Program-made: the position numbers and the translations under genes
In this document: positions 1 to 11,200 of the stretch, piece by piece
Layout of the letters: every line of letters begins with the position of its first letter
How positions within the stretch are numbered: position 1 is the first letter of the stretch
Notes under the pieces: model-generated
Seen by the model: the letters and a program-made list of their open reading frames with translations, nothing else
What the model was told of the DNA's origin: nothing
Database searches by the model: none
Virus record (IMG/VR): IMGVR_UViG_3300009285_006595
Location: 1 to 34,421 of that record
Strand: one strand, 5' to 3'
Source: a virus
Length of the DNA stretch: 34,421 bases

Positions 1-684
1 AGTGTTTCGGCAGTTGTCTCTACTGGCTTTGAGGTTCCTCTAACCCAAGTCCGAAGTGAGGTTGAGTGGCGTCGTTTTAATATTTTGTCAGAGTCATCGA
101 ATTACATAACTCATTACTTTATTTTGGGCAACGACCAGATAGCTCTTTATCCAACGCCGTCAGCCAGCGTGACTAATGGTCTGAGGTTAATCTATCAGCC
201 ACAGGACGTTTCTTTAACAAAAGATGACTATACTACTGGTACAGTTAGCATCACCACTAGTACGACAACTGTTACTGGTAGTGGCACTAGTTGGACATCG
301 GCTTCCCATGATGGTATGTGGCTACAGGTTACCGACGGCTCTGATGGCAATTGGTATGAGGTTGATTCAGTTGTCAGCACGACCAGTATCACATTAGCAA
401 AAGCGTATAGCGGGCCAACAGTTTCGGGAGTTGCCTATAAGTTGGGGCAAATGTTTATCTTCCCTGGAGAATATGATGATGCGCCAGTAGATTATGCCCT
501 GGTTCGCTACTATGAAGCTAAGAATAATCCCAGTCGAGCCACCTATCACCAGCGGCGCTATGAGGATGTCGTCAACAAGGCGGTTCAAGCCTATGCCAGT
601 TCTTCAACTTCTAATGTTATTACCGATGCTGACGATGCTGATTCAATTACTAATCCTTGGTTATGGCCACCAGCAACGGGGTAG
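1..684 (+). CDS. Phage head-tail adaptor-like structural protein (5' partial)
   Basis: The frame is open from base 1, so the true start lies before the window; 227 codons are visible. Seen: a Gly/Ser/Thr-rich beta region at about residues 75-145 with a WYEV pattern, of the kind found in phage structural proteins, then a helical end containing VDYALVRYYEAKNNPSRATYH. Known: podoviral adaptors that sit between portal and tail have helical bundles and lie just upstream of nozzle genes. Inference: the position three bases before a nozzle-like gene, and the portal at the other end of the window, suggest a connector/adaptor role. It could instead be another tail-completion protein. Confidence 0.6.
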   Translation, partial: SVSAVVSTGFEVPLTQVRSEVEWRRFNILSESSNYITHYFILGNDQIALYPTPSASVTNGLRLIYQPQDVSLTKDDYTTGTVSITTSTTTVTGSGTSWTSASHDGMWLQVTDGSDGNWYEVDSVVSTTSITLAKAYSGPTVSGVAYKLGQMFIFPGEYDDAPVDYALVRYYEAKNNPSRATYHQRRYEDVVNKAVQAYASSSTSNVITDADDADSITNPWLWPPATG

Positions 685-687
685 ACC

Positions 688-2631
688 ATGCCAGCAATAC
701 CAGTAGTCTTTAAGAGATTCGACGGCGGTTGGAGCACTGGCAATAAGCTTGGTTTGGCCAATTCTCAAGCCTATACTGAAGCTTTAGATTTCCGGAAAAA
801 CCCCTCACAGTTAACTGTTTTACCTAAATTGGGCAAAGAGTCTGCTAGCGTGGTAACTGACCTAGTGACTAATGCCGTTATGGTAACTGACGGTTCAATT
901 TATTCTATCGGCGATAGTGGTAATTTCTATAAACGGACTACTGCTGGCAGCTGGAGCCTGATCGGTAGCGCTAGTGCTACCAGTCACGGCTTAAGCTACC
1001 GGCCCGACTCAGATTATATCTATATTCCTGGCACAGTTTCAGTTAGTACCTACGGGCCATTATCTGGTACCCCTAGTTTATCGACGGCCTATTACAATAC
1101 CTCAGTTTCAACTTATGATAATACTGCCACCGCTGGTTTCAATGTTGATACCAACCAAAGTGGTAGCGGTAGCACCACCGCCTTGGCTACATCTATAGCT
1201 GAAACTGCGGTCGCTCGACGTTTTTTCCAGCTAGACATAGAACCTTTAACTACAATTAGCATTTATGTGGTCGCCAAGGGAACCGGTAACTGGACTGTTA
1301 CCCTGCATGACGGATTAAATAATGCTCTAGCCTCTAAAACTATTGCTAATGGCAGTTTAAGCAATGGGGCCTTTAATAACTTTACCTTTACGACACCGGT
1401 ACGCTTACATGTTAAACCTAATGCCAGGACCTATCATTTTCATGTCACTTCTACCCAAACCGATGGTACAGTGGCTTCTAGTTCTTCTAATGATCTTGCA
1501 ACCTGTGACTTACAGCTTTATGCTGACCGATTGGTCAATCCAACTAACGGCCTACATCCAATGGTTAGATTCCAGCAATTCGAATGTATTGGCAATGCCA
1601 ACTATTTATCTGTCTGGGAACCAATTTCCGAGCCACCCACAAATAGTGAATGGCTCCGACATCGGCTTAGCTTTCCGCAGGGCTATGAAGTTTGTGGCCT
1701 AGCAGTATTTAACGAATACCTGGCAATTGCCTTGGAGAAAGTTTCGACTTCCTCAACCTCTATTCCTCAGCAGGGCTTAATTGCCTGGTGGGATGGTTTG
1801 ACCGATTCTAACGATATTCATCCCAATTACTTTACCGAGATACCCGAAGGCGCACCCTATGGTCTGACCACCTATAAAAATAATATCTACTATTATGCCG
1901 GTGGTGTCTGGTGGCGGATTGCCTCACCAGCCTCTCAACCAGAGAAAATCTTTACCTTCCCAGGTTCAGACACCGAGTATTCCGGCGCTACTGCGCCGAT
2001 TAAAATCTATCCTAACGCCGGAGCTGTCAGGCGGGGGGTTCTTTTGACTGCTTATCCATCCGAGACTACCGACACCTCAATTAATTATGGTGTTTATTCG
2101 TGGGGAGCAGTAGATAGTAAATTTCCAGAAAGCTTTGGCTACTCTTATATTATAAGCCCAGGCACAAAAAACTATTCGGCTGCTAATAATCTAAAAATTG
2201 GCATGGTACGAAGTTTTGGCGATATTTTATTAGTATCATGGCGAGAAGATGATGCCAGTGGTGATTTCGGCGTAGATTCAGTTACTAACGCTTCGGCACC
2301 AGCAACTAGTTCCAGCTGGCAATCAATTATTATGGATGATGGTTTTACTTCTAAAGTTAAGAAAGCTCTGTATATCGAGTGCACCTTCACTACATTGCCG
2401 TCTGGTGCTAGTTTCGTTCTAAAGTATAAAATTGACCGTGGTAGCTGGACAAGCTCCAGTAGTCTTTCGTCTACTAGTTTTACTAATGAACGTAATATCG
2501 CTAGGTTCGATATTAATCAGGTATTTACTGAAATCCAAATAGGTTTAGATGTGACTAGTGGTTCAACCACGCCAACTTTTACCAGTATTTCTTTAGTTTA
2601 TGATAATACCCAAGATGAAGGGCTGCGTTAA
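688..2631 (+). CDS. Large beta-rich tail protein, nozzle-like
   Basis: 647 residues, rich in Ser, Thr, Gly and aromatics, with repeated short beta-strand patterns and no signal peptide. The N-terminus (FKRFDGGWSTGNKLG) and a middle full of GLTTYKNNIYYYAGGVWWRI-type strands fit beta-propeller tail nozzle proteins of short-tailed phages such as the T7 gp12 or P22 gp10 type. The gene follows the adaptor by three bases and overlaps the next gene by one base (TAATG), so it belongs to the virion operon. The assignment rests on composition and order rather than on a motif. A different tail-hub protein is possible. Confidence 0.55.
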   Translation: MPAIPVVFKRFDGGWSTGNKLGLANSQAYTEALDFRKNPSQLTVLPKLGKESASVVTDLVTNAVMVTDGSIYSIGDSGNFYKRTTAGSWSLIGSASATSHGLSYRPDSDYIYIPGTVSVSTYGPLSGTPSLSTAYYNTSVSTYDNTATAGFNVDTNQSGSGSTTALATSIAETAVARRFFQLDIEPLTTISIYVVAKGTGNWTVTLHDGLNNALASKTIANGSLSNGAFNNFTFTTPVRLHVKPNARTYHFHVTSTQTDGTVASSSSNDLATCDLQLYADRLVNPTNGLHPMVRFQQFECIGNANYLSVWEPISEPPTNSEWLRHRLSFPQGYEVCGLAVFNEYLAIALEKVSTSSTSIPQQGLIAWWDGLTDSNDIHPNYFTEIPEGAPYGLTTYKNNIYYYAGGVWWRIASPASQPEKIFTFPGSDTEYSGATAPIKIYPNAGAVRRGVLLTAYPSETTDTSINYGVYSWGAVDSKFPESFGYSYIISPGTKNYSAANNLKIGMVRSFGDILLVSWREDDASGDFGVDSVTNASAPATSSSWQSIIMDDGFTSKVKKALYIECTFTTLPSGASFVLKYKIDRGSWTSSSSLSSTSFTNERNIARFDINQVFTEIQIGLDVTSGSTTPTFTSISLVYDNTQDEGLR

Positions 2632-4727
2632 TGGTTTTACTATGGGACGTAGAAGAAGTAGCTGGCGGTAGCACTGCAACTACAGTGAACCCGCAGGTGG
2701 GTTCCGCTCATCCCACCGACCCTCAAATGGGCAGTTATCCTGTGGCCACGGTTGAATCATTACCCCCAGCGCCAGCTTCCACCGGACTGGAGCGAGTTCT
2801 ACCTCGCCAAGTCAGCACTGGCAGTCTACGCGGGCAACTTAGTATTGGTGGTTCGGCTATGCAGATTGATTCAACTGGGTCAACCATTCGCGCTGGACAG
2901 ACCGACTATGATGCCGGCACTGGTTTTTGGATGGGCATTGATAGCGGCACACCTAAGTTCTCAATAGGCAATTCTTCGGGTAATAAACTAACTTGGAATG
3001 GTACGACATTATCTATTACCGGTTCACTAACGGCTACTACGGGCGCAATAGGCGGTTGGACGATAGGCACTACAGCCCTAACTTCTGGTTCGGGGGCTAA
3101 TAGCGTTGGCTTGGATTCTGCTGGCACGAATCCGGCTCTTTATGCTGGTTCCGCCACACCAGCTTCGGCGCCCTTCAGAGTAACTCAGGCCGGTGCCCTA
3201 ACCGCCTCTAACGCTACAATTACTGGTTCTATTACTTCTACATCTGGGACAATCGGCGGTTGGACTATCGGTGCAACTACTATTACAGGAGGGAGTGCAA
3301 CACTAGATTCAACAGGAGTAGTTACTATCGGGACTACTAATGATGTCATTATCGCCTCTGCTGTTGATGCTACTTATCGTCTTTGGGTTGGCAATGCGGT
3401 GGCAGCCTCTGCCCCATTTTCTGTCACTAAGGCCGGAGCTGTTGCGGCATCAAATATTACGATAACAGGTGGGGCCGTCTCTGGCGTCCCTATAAGTGGA
3501 ATACCAAATTCAACTGTCACCGACATATCGCTCTTAGAGTGTTCTCATGATCTCGTGTTTTCGGTGACAGATGCAGATACAGTGGCATGGGCATTAGGTA
3601 CGATTATTTTCTCAAATGGGAGAACATTCTCAATTTCTGCGGGTAATACAGGGGATATGGTGGCACTTACTTATATTTATCTTGATCCAGCAGTTTCTTC
3701 TACCGTCCTTCAAGCGACTACAACTTATTCTACTGCGATGGGGGCAAATAAGAGATTAATTGGTACCGCACAAAATCATACGGTGACTGCTTCGTTTATC
3801 CCATACGGTGCCGGAGTTCCCCTTATAGATGGAGCAAATATTGGGGCGTTGTCTATTACTGCAGGAAATATAGCAGCAGCAGCAATCACTGCAGGCAAGA
3901 TAAGCGTTTCTACCCTTTCTTCTATAGTCGCAGATATAGGGACAATCACAGCCGGTAGTATTTCTGTCGTTAATGGACTTAATACAATCGGGTTTACGCC
4001 CAGTGGGGCAAATGCTATTTTTTCGGGGACAACAGGGTCTCCTGAATTTAAGGTCACTCCAGCAGGTGCTTTGACAGCAACTTCAGCCACCATCACGGGT
4101 AGTATCACTTCAACCTCTGGCACAATTGGTGGATTCACTATTGGCGCGGATTATTTGAGAGATACCGCTGATTCTATGGGACTAGCCTCCACCGCTACTG
4201 CTAGTGATGATGTCCGTTTTTGGGCTGGTGATAGTTTTACTAATCGAGCCTCAGCAGCCTTCAGAGTAACTGAGAGCGGGGCGGTGACGGTTACAAGCGG
4301 TTCAGTTCAAGGTTCATTAGTCACTTCAGGGTCCATCACCGGCGATAAGATTGCTGCCGAAACCATCACCGCTAGTAATATTGATGCACTTAATCTATCA
4401 GGTAAGACCTTAACAGCAGACACCGGTACTATCGGGGGTTGGACATTAAGCAGCAATCAGATAGTCGGGCCATCGGGAGCAGTTATCCGCTCCGGTCAGA
4501 CCGACTTTTCCGTTGGTACTGGATTTTGGCTGGGGAATGTCGAGGGCACACCTAAATTCTCTATCGGGTCAGCTTCAGGAAACAAGATGGAGTGGGATGG
4601 AACTTATCTTAGAGTGACTGGAGCCTTTACGCCCGCCTCAGTTTATAAAGCTTATACTTATGTAGTGGCAGACCTTCCGATTCCACCGACTACAGCCGGT
4701 TTTAACAGCCCAGCGGGGGTAGCCTAA
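2631..4727 (+). CDS. Repetitive tail fibre or tail-associated protein
   Basis: 698 residues, low complexity, dominated by Thr, Ser, Gly and Ala. A recurring module is visible: TSGTIGGWTIG or close variants at about residues 140, 205, 500 and 600, each preceded by ATITGSITS-like strands and followed by an APFRVTQAGAL-type strand. Such repeats form beta-helical or triple-stranded shafts in phage fibres. Two segments (near 90-130 and 620-660) are near copies (RAGQTDYDAGTGFWMG and RSGQTDFSVGTGFWLG), suggesting internal duplication. Both ends overlap neighbouring genes by one base, giving tight translational coupling. Probably a fibre or baseplate decoration; the receptor is unknown. Confidence 0.65.
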   Translation: MVLLWDVEEVAGGSTATTVNPQVGSAHPTDPQMGSYPVATVESLPPAPASTGLERVLPRQVSTGSLRGQLSIGGSAMQIDSTGSTIRAGQTDYDAGTGFWMGIDSGTPKFSIGNSSGNKLTWNGTTLSITGSLTATTGAIGGWTIGTTALTSGSGANSVGLDSAGTNPALYAGSATPASAPFRVTQAGALTASNATITGSITSTSGTIGGWTIGATTITGGSATLDSTGVVTIGTTNDVIIASAVDATYRLWVGNAVAASAPFSVTKAGAVAASNITITGGAVSGVPISGIPNSTVTDISLLECSHDLVFSVTDADTVAWALGTIIFSNGRTFSISAGNTGDMVALTYIYLDPAVSSTVLQATTTYSTAMGANKRLIGTAQNHTVTASFIPYGAGVPLIDGANIGALSITAGNIAAAAITAGKISVSTLSSIVADIGTITAGSISVVNGLNTIGFTPSGANAIFSGTTGSPEFKVTPAGALTATSATITGSITSTSGTIGGFTIGADYLRDTADSMGLASTATASDDVRFWAGDSFTNRASAAFRVTESGAVTVTSGSVQGSLVTSGSITGDKIAAETITASNIDALNLSGKTLTADTGTIGGWTLSSNQIVGPSGAVIRSGQTDFSVGTGFWLGNVEGTPKFSIGSASGNKMEWDGTYLRVTGAFTPASVYKAYTYVVADLPIPPTTAGFNSPAGVA

Positions 4728-6877
4728 TGGCCTCTCGCTACTGGGTCGGGAATAGTACCTCACCAGACACTCTGTATTGGACTAGCGGCAACACTACCCC
4801 TTGGTCAGCTACATCAGGCGGAGCTGGTGGAGCATCAGAGCCAACAAGTTCAGATAACGTCTTTTTTGATGCTAACTCAGGTAACTGCGACCTTAGACAT
4901 GGCAGCGCTCAGAACTGTAATAATTTAGATTGCACGGGATATACGGGCACTTGGTCCACTTCTGGGGGTGGGATTGGTACGAACCTTCAGATTTATGGCA
5001 ATTTCACCCTAAGTTCAGGTATGACCTGGAGCGGCTCTAAACATTTATCTTTCCTTGCCACTGCGACTGGTAAGACCGTTACTACCAATGGGATACAGAT
5101 AGTCAACCAAGCTACCTTCGCGGGTGTTGGAGGTGGCTGGACACTCCAAGATACACTTATAGTAAATGGCGTCCTAAAACTAAGCGGTGGCACCCTAAAT
5201 CTCGGAAATCAAAACGTTACTGCTCTGCAAGTAGACATATCTGGTTCATCTACACGCACATTGACTATGGGTTCGGGAACTATAACTATCACTAGTCCTG
5301 GCAGTGGTAGTTCAATCTGGAACGCCTCCACCACGACAAATCTTACTTTAAATGCTAATACTTCGACTATAAAATTAACCGGAGCTTTAACTTCCGGCTC
5401 GCTTTTTTCTGGTGGTGGCCTTACTTACAATAACTTCTGGAACGCCACCACCGGCAGCTATAGTGTTGATATTGATGGGTCTAATACCTTCAACGACCTG
5501 AAGGTTGATGCTGGCCGAACACAGAAGTTTTATGCTGGTACGACTAGCACGGTTACTACCTTAACGGCTGTCGGTACTTCGGGCAGCCCAATTACAATCA
5601 CCTCCGCTACTAACTCCACCCATACTCTCTCTGATTCAGCCGGAACAAATACTGTTTCATATTGCACGATTTCTTACTCGGTCGCTTCAGGCGGGGCAAC
5701 TTGGGCAGCAAATGACGGCACTAACACCGATGGTGGGAACAACTCTGGTTGGACATTCGACCAATTTACAAATCCGACTAATGCTTACTCATCAAATGAC
5801 ACTTACGCTACAGTTGCTTCGACTGATGGGGATATAACTGTCCAATTATCTGGTGATGCTGGTGCAAATTATACTTCGGCTCTAACCAAAACTTTTACTG
5901 GCGTAGAGGCTTCTCAAACCTATGGCAACGGTTCAACTGAACTATGGGGACGTACATGGACTGGCGATGATGTTGACGATACAAGTTTTAGAGTCAAAGT
6001 AGGTGCCGGAACTAAGTATCAGGTTTATACGACCCTTGGTTTTGCGCCTGCGGCATCAGTTATTCTTACTGGTATTGAAGTTTCCGTAGAGGCTAAATGG
6101 AATGGTGCGACTACTTCAATCGACCATATCAAAGTTAAGATTTATTACGGAACTTCAACAGTTCCAGTCGAGGCTGGGACAATAGCTTATGCTACAGATG
6201 GTGGCTCGGCCGGAACAGGTGCGCTGGCAGCCTATAATGGCTCTGCTTGGAAACAACTCAACGATACCGTTACTTTAACGGGTGATGTCACAGGTACGGG
6301 TACAGGCTCATTCGCCACGACATTAGCTGCTGGTTCAGCTTCGAACTTGAACTCCGGTACTTTACTGGCAGCTCGGATGCCGGCTTTGACTGGTGGCGTA
6401 ACAAGCTCGGCCGGATCGATAGCTACAACTGTCAAAGAAATCAGTAGTGATGTGCTAACTACCGACTCCAACCCCTATAAGTTTTATGCTTATCGCAGTG
6501 CGGCCATGACCAGCTCTAACGCAGCTACTAAAGTCGCCCACGATGCTGAACTTTATGACACGAATAGTAATTTCGATGCAGTAACCAACAATCGCTACAC
6601 GGCTCCGGTCAATGGTTTTTATCTGTTTATCGCTGGTTGTAACAATGACAGTGCTTCAGCGACACCAATTTTCTCTTATCTTTATAAAAATGGCGCTGAC
6701 GTTATGATCGGCAGTGGTGATAAATCAGCTACCGGTGTATATAGTCAGGTTGTGGCTATCTTACAACTAGTAGCCACTGATTATGTTGAGCATTTTTTTA
6801 TAGGTGGTAGCGGCAGTTCAGTCGACGAAGGTTCCAACCGAACTTTTTTCCAAGGCATTCTATTGTGTCGGACTTAG
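4727..6877 (+). CDS. Tail fibre/adhesin with C-terminal C1q-like domain
   Basis: 716 residues. The N-terminus (MASRYWVGNSTSPDTLYW) and the first 330 residues are a beta-rich Ser/Thr/Gly repeat region resembling a parallel beta-helix adhesin. A second region around 345-470 is a separate jelly-roll-like segment. The last 135 residues match the C1q/TNF-like pattern: FYAYRSAAMTSSNAATKV, LYDTNSNFD, RYTAPVNGFYLF, then a final strand FFQGILLCRT. C1q-like tips trimerise and bind ligands at the ends of phage fibres. Its place as last in the fibre pair suggests the receptor-binding protein. The C1q call is firmer than the rest. Confidence 0.7.
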   Translation: MASRYWVGNSTSPDTLYWTSGNTTPWSATSGGAGGASEPTSSDNVFFDANSGNCDLRHGSAQNCNNLDCTGYTGTWSTSGGGIGTNLQIYGNFTLSSGMTWSGSKHLSFLATATGKTVTTNGIQIVNQATFAGVGGGWTLQDTLIVNGVLKLSGGTLNLGNQNVTALQVDISGSSTRTLTMGSGTITITSPGSGSSIWNASTTTNLTLNANTSTIKLTGALTSGSLFSGGGLTYNNFWNATTGSYSVDIDGSNTFNDLKVDAGRTQKFYAGTTSTVTTLTAVGTSGSPITITSATNSTHTLSDSAGTNTVSYCTISYSVASGGATWAANDGTNTDGGNNSGWTFDQFTNPTNAYSSNDTYATVASTDGDITVQLSGDAGANYTSALTKTFTGVEASQTYGNGSTELWGRTWTGDDVDDTSFRVKVGAGTKYQVYTTLGFAPAASVILTGIEVSVEAKWNGATTSIDHIKVKIYYGTSTVPVEAGTIAYATDGGSAGTGALAAYNGSAWKQLNDTVTLTGDVTGTGTGSFATTLAAGSASNLNSGTLLAARMPALTGGVTSSAGSIATTVKEISSDVLTTDSNPYKFYAYRSAAMTSSNAATKVAHDAELYDTNSNFDAVTNNRYTAPVNGFYLFIAGCNNDSASATPIFSYLYKNGADVMIGSGDKSATGVYSQVVAILQLVATDYVEHFFIGGSGSSVDEGSNRTFFQGILLCRT

Positions 6878-6878
6878 T

Positions 6879-6892
6879 AGGTTATAATAAAG
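6879..6892 (+). promoter_or_regulatory. Candidate late promoter -10 (GGTTATAAT motif)
   Basis: A perfect TATAAT (6883-6888) lies in the 64-base gap between the fibre and the repeat-protein gene, in the context AGGTTATAATAAAG. Close copies occur near 12104 and 13018, always in intergenic gaps of the late region. No convincing -35 box is seen. The gap also holds a small hairpin (CCACC loop GGTGG, 6903-6918) just downstream, which may stabilise the 5' end or act as a weak terminator of read-through. Confidence 0.5.
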
Positions 6893-6941
6893 ACAGAGGA
6901 AGGCCACCGCTGGTGGTCTATTTAATTTGAAGGAATTATAA

Positions 6942-8210
6942 ATGCCGCCACAAACTCCACCACAACCCAAAACAGCTGATACAGCTCTGACTGATGTTCA
7001 AAGTTACCAGACTGGCATGAAACAGCCTGGTGCTATTCTGCAAGAGCGAGAGCAGGCTCTGGGCGTACCGCAAGCCCAGCAACAGGTCTCCGGTTTACGG
7101 CAGGCTATCACTAATACTACTAATCTACTTAATCAGATAGCTCCTTCGGTCCAAGGTCGTACAGCTACTTCTCAAGTAACAGCCGCCCAAGCTAACCGTC
7201 AGATAGCCAATGAGCAAGCCCCAATTCAGGAGAATCTAGCTAGTTTAGGCCAGCAATATGGTCAAGCTTCTGGTGATTTGAATACTGCCATGGCTCGATC
7301 ACAAGCCCAAGCTCAGATGGAAGCTGAAGGCCAGCAGAATCAATTTGGTAATTTACGACAGATATACCAAGATGTCTTTGGCGGCGAACAGGCCGGTAAG
7401 CAATTTGGTTTACAGGAACGGCAGTTAGGCGAGAATGTTCGACAGTTTGATGTCGGTCAGAGCCTAAGTGAACGTCAGTTCGCCCAAGGCCAGCAAGAGT
7501 TTGGTCAACAATTCGGTGAGGGCCAACGCCAGTTTAACGTCGGACAAGGTTTAGCTGAACGTCAATTTGCTCAAGGCCAAGAAGAATTTACTAAACAGTT
7601 TGGTTTACAAGAGCAGCAATTTGGCGAGAGTCAACAGCAATTTGACGATAGACAAGCAACAGACAAACAGCAATTTGAGGCTAATCTAGCCCTTCAGCAG
7701 CAACAGTTTGGCCTTAGCGAGCAACAAGCCACCGAACAGCGGCGCCAGTTCGACGCTAGTCAAACCGCTGAGATGCAAAAATTTCAGTCTCAGTTTGGCT
7801 TGCAAGAACAACAATTTGCTCAAACTCAGGAAGAATTTACCAAGCAATTTGGTCTGTCTAGGGAGCAGTTCGCTCAAGACCAGGAACAGTTTACCAAGCA
7901 GTTTGGATTATCCGAAAACCAGTTTGCTGAGACTCAGCGTCAGTTTAATGCTAATTTCGGTGAGGATATTCGTAAGTTTGATATTCAGCAGACTGAGGCT
8001 AAACGTCAGTTTGATGCTGGACTATTACTCGATAAAGACCGCTTTAATCTTTCGGATAGAGAGGAAAAAGAACAGAGCCGTCAGTTTGAAGTTCAGCAAT
8101 CTCTGGCTAGAGCAGAATTTAACGCTCAGATGGAGATGGAACGAATTAAGCTAGCTGACGCTAATCGTCAATTCGACCAACAAAGAGACCTTGGTTACTA
8201 CAGTAGGTAA
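6942..8210 (+). CDS. Phe/Gln hendecad-repeat coiled-coil virion protein
   Basis: 422 residues. From about residue 130 to 410 the protein is built of QF-centred repeats (QFAQGQEEFTKQFGLQEQQF and relatives) in which Phe recurs at alternating spacings of 7 and 4, an 11-residue hendecad pattern. Such repeats give long straight or slightly right-handed helices. The first 130 residues are Gln/Ala-rich helix. Start supported by GAAGGAATTATAAATG. It sits just before the giant ejection-type protein, where short-tailed phages encode internal core proteins, so a DNA-ejection or internal virion role is inferred. No enzyme motif is visible. A scaffold or tail-needle-like role cannot be excluded. Confidence 0.6.
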   Translation: MPPQTPPQPKTADTALTDVQSYQTGMKQPGAILQEREQALGVPQAQQQVSGLRQAITNTTNLLNQIAPSVQGRTATSQVTAAQANRQIANEQAPIQENLASLGQQYGQASGDLNTAMARSQAQAQMEAEGQQNQFGNLRQIYQDVFGGEQAGKQFGLQERQLGENVRQFDVGQSLSERQFAQGQQEFGQQFGEGQRQFNVGQGLAERQFAQGQEEFTKQFGLQEQQFGESQQQFDDRQATDKQQFEANLALQQQQFGLSEQQATEQRRQFDASQTAEMQKFQSQFGLQEQQFAQTQEEFTKQFGLSREQFAQDQEQFTKQFGLSENQFAETQRQFNANFGEDIRKFDIQQTEAKRQFDAGLLLDKDRFNLSDREEKEQSRQFEVQQSLARAEFNAQMEMERIKLADANRQFDQQRDLGYYSR

Positions 8211-8218
8211 GAGTAATT

Positions 8219-11200
8219 ATGCCTCTACCATTCTTCAATCTACAAGCTACTAGACAATATGCTAGACCAGTTCAACCTCCGACAGTCCCGTCTGGTTTAT
8301 TTGGTATACCAGCTGCTGTTCAGGCAGCTCGCAATATTGAGCGTAACCAACTACAACGTGAGCTGGCTACACGATTAAGCCCTACAACTCAACGGTTTTT
8401 ACAGACTCCACCAAATGCTCGGCAGTTAATCGAGAAATATATAGGCTTTCGGCCTTCACCAATACCAACTGACCCGCAAGCCCAGATTGAGTATTACACT
8501 AAACAATTACGGGCAGGCAAGGTTAGTAAGGCTGAATATAATCAACGTGTCAAACAACTAGCACCGCAGATTCACGATGCCGGCACTAATTTGGCCACAG
8601 TTGGTGGTGGAGTATTACGAACGATAGCTAGAGGTTTACCGACGTTGGGAGCTTCAGCTCAGCAGCTGATTACTCGTAAGCCGGTAACTTTAAAACCTAA
8701 TCGAGCTGGACAGTTCATCTTCGGCAAACAGCCGATTGAATCTATCCAAGAAAGCGCCCGCAAAACTGAAGAATCTCATCCTGGTGGCTTTGGTGTAGGT
8801 CCTTTTAGTCTTTCGCCTAAGATGACTGGGGCGCTGTATAGCGCTGGAAGCTTGGGCTTAAACGCTGCTATGGCTGCGCCTATTTTAAAAGGTACAGTCG
8901 CTGGAGCAAAAACAATTGGCCCACCAATGGCTAAGACTGCTGGCAAAGTGGCAGCTGATGAAGCTGGATTTATCAGGATACCAGGCATACCAGACCGACT
9001 CGCTCCAAAGGGAATGCTAGCTCAAATGACTGGCGGTCAGATAAAAAAAGTGACGTCTGGCATTTCACCATTGACTGAGATTGGTATAGCACCTTTCCGC
9101 GATATTTCTTTATCTAAAATAGCTGATGTCAAACCTCATTTCTCAACTGCCCCAGCCAGAAAATTAGAGGCTGAGATTAATAAGGCAGCTATCAAGTTTG
9201 GTCTGAAAATTAACAAGTCTAGTCCTAGTGCTGGTATTTGGGAGAGTAAATTAGAACCCTCTTATTCCGTAACGGTTAGGGGCACCGCTTCAGCGGCTGA
9301 TAGTTATGGCGCTCATCTTGGAAAATATGCTAATCAGCAGGCAGTCATTATCTTTCGACCTGGTACTGGCGATAGTACTAAGTATATTTTGCAGGTCAAA
9401 GACATGGATAGTGCGATAGCTAAAATGCACCAACGAGGCATCCAAGGTGGCACTGTAGATGGCAATAAACTGGTTATTGTTGATTTTGATAATTCCTTAC
9501 AAAATCGTATAATTGAACTGTCAAAAGACTTAGGTGTTCGTCCTGATGCCACTAAGGGTCTTGGCAAATTGATAGGAGAAAAAGATTATGATAGCATTCT
9601 CGCCGGAGCCAGAGGAGCCAGAGGAAGATTTCGAGATAATCCTAGTCCCCAAGCCCAAACCCTAAGAGCCTTTCCTGAAACTGTCAGGACTTCGCCATTT
9701 ACACCTAATGATTATGCTCAGACTATAAAGGCTATGCCACTAAAGCACCGACCGCAGGGGCCGGTGATAGAAAGAGCTTTCAAGGATATCCAGAAGAATC
9801 CCTTAGCAGCCTTTGAGTCAGCCAAAAAGCCACTGCCAGCTGGAGCTAGTGATTATGAGGTTGCCAAACGACAACTTTTAATTGGCTATTTAGCTAAAAA
9901 TAAAATGCACGATCTAGCTGACGAAGTTTTACTACCTACGGCTGAAACTGCCACTGAAACAGCTAGGGCACTGGCTATGTTTGGAGCTTTTTCCCGCTCC
10001 ACACCAACTGGCATTTACTCTTATGTCAAACAATTTGGTGCGAGTGATGATGTAGCTAATAATTTCTTTGTTAGAGCCGGCAAAATCGCCAAAATTACTA
10101 ATCCCAAAAAACAAGCGCAAGAACGATTCGGATTATTACAGGATGCTGCCAGATATAATCCCAGCCCACGTTCTGCCCAGTTGATTGAAGCCTGGCGAGG
10201 TTTATTACTGCTCAATCCAATCACTCAGTTAGGTAATATTATTGGTACCGCTCAGGAAGCTATACAAATGCAGGGTATAGTCAATCCGTTGGCTACAGCT
10301 ATAGATGTAGGTATAGCTGGAGCCGGTAAGGGATTAAAGAAGCTTGGTCTATTCAGGGGTTCTAAGAAATTGGGTCAACGTTCGCGGACTTGGAGTCCAA
10401 CTGATGTGCCCAGATATTTAGAGGGGCAGGGTAAGGGCATTGGCGGTTTGGGAGAATATGCTAAAACTGGTTATGACCCTAGGAACCCTATGCTCAAGTA
10501 TGATGTCGACCCGACTAAAGGTCCTGTTAGATTCTCTAAATCTAAATTAGGCAATGTCGGTCGAGCTGTCTCCCAAGCGCCTTTTAGGATGTTAGGAGCG
10601 GCTGACCAACCGTTTTGGTACGGTGCCCAGAATGTAGCTCTAAAAGACTTAGCCCGCACGGCTGCCAAGAACAAAGGCTTAAAAGGTGACGCCAGGAAAC
10701 AGTTTATAGAAAAATTTATAACTAAAGGCAAACCTCAGACCAAAGCTGCCGAGGAAGCTAATTACGCTATTTTTGCTAACCCGACTAAGCTAGGACAGGC
10801 TGGCAGTGGTGTGGCCAACTTAGGTTGGTTCGGTAAATTTACTGTGCCTTTTGCTCGCACGCCTGGTTCAATCGGTACGAGATTATTTGTTGACCGCTCA
10901 CCCCTGGGAATCGCCAAAGCTATTGGACAACTATCTAAGATTAAGACTGGCCAGTTTGACCAGCGGCTGTTTACTCAGACTTTAGCTAATTCGATTACTG
11001 GCACAACTGAAGCCGCTTTGTTGGGCAAATATCTAACTGATAAAGGGTTAATTAATTTGAATTATCCGTCTAACCCAAGCGAACGAAAGCGCTGGGAATT
11101 AGAGGGTAGACAGTCTTATTCTATCCGGTTTGGCAAACGCTGGTTGAGCCTTAACTATATTCAGCCTTTTGGCTCAGTCATAGCTTATGGGGCAGCCTAT

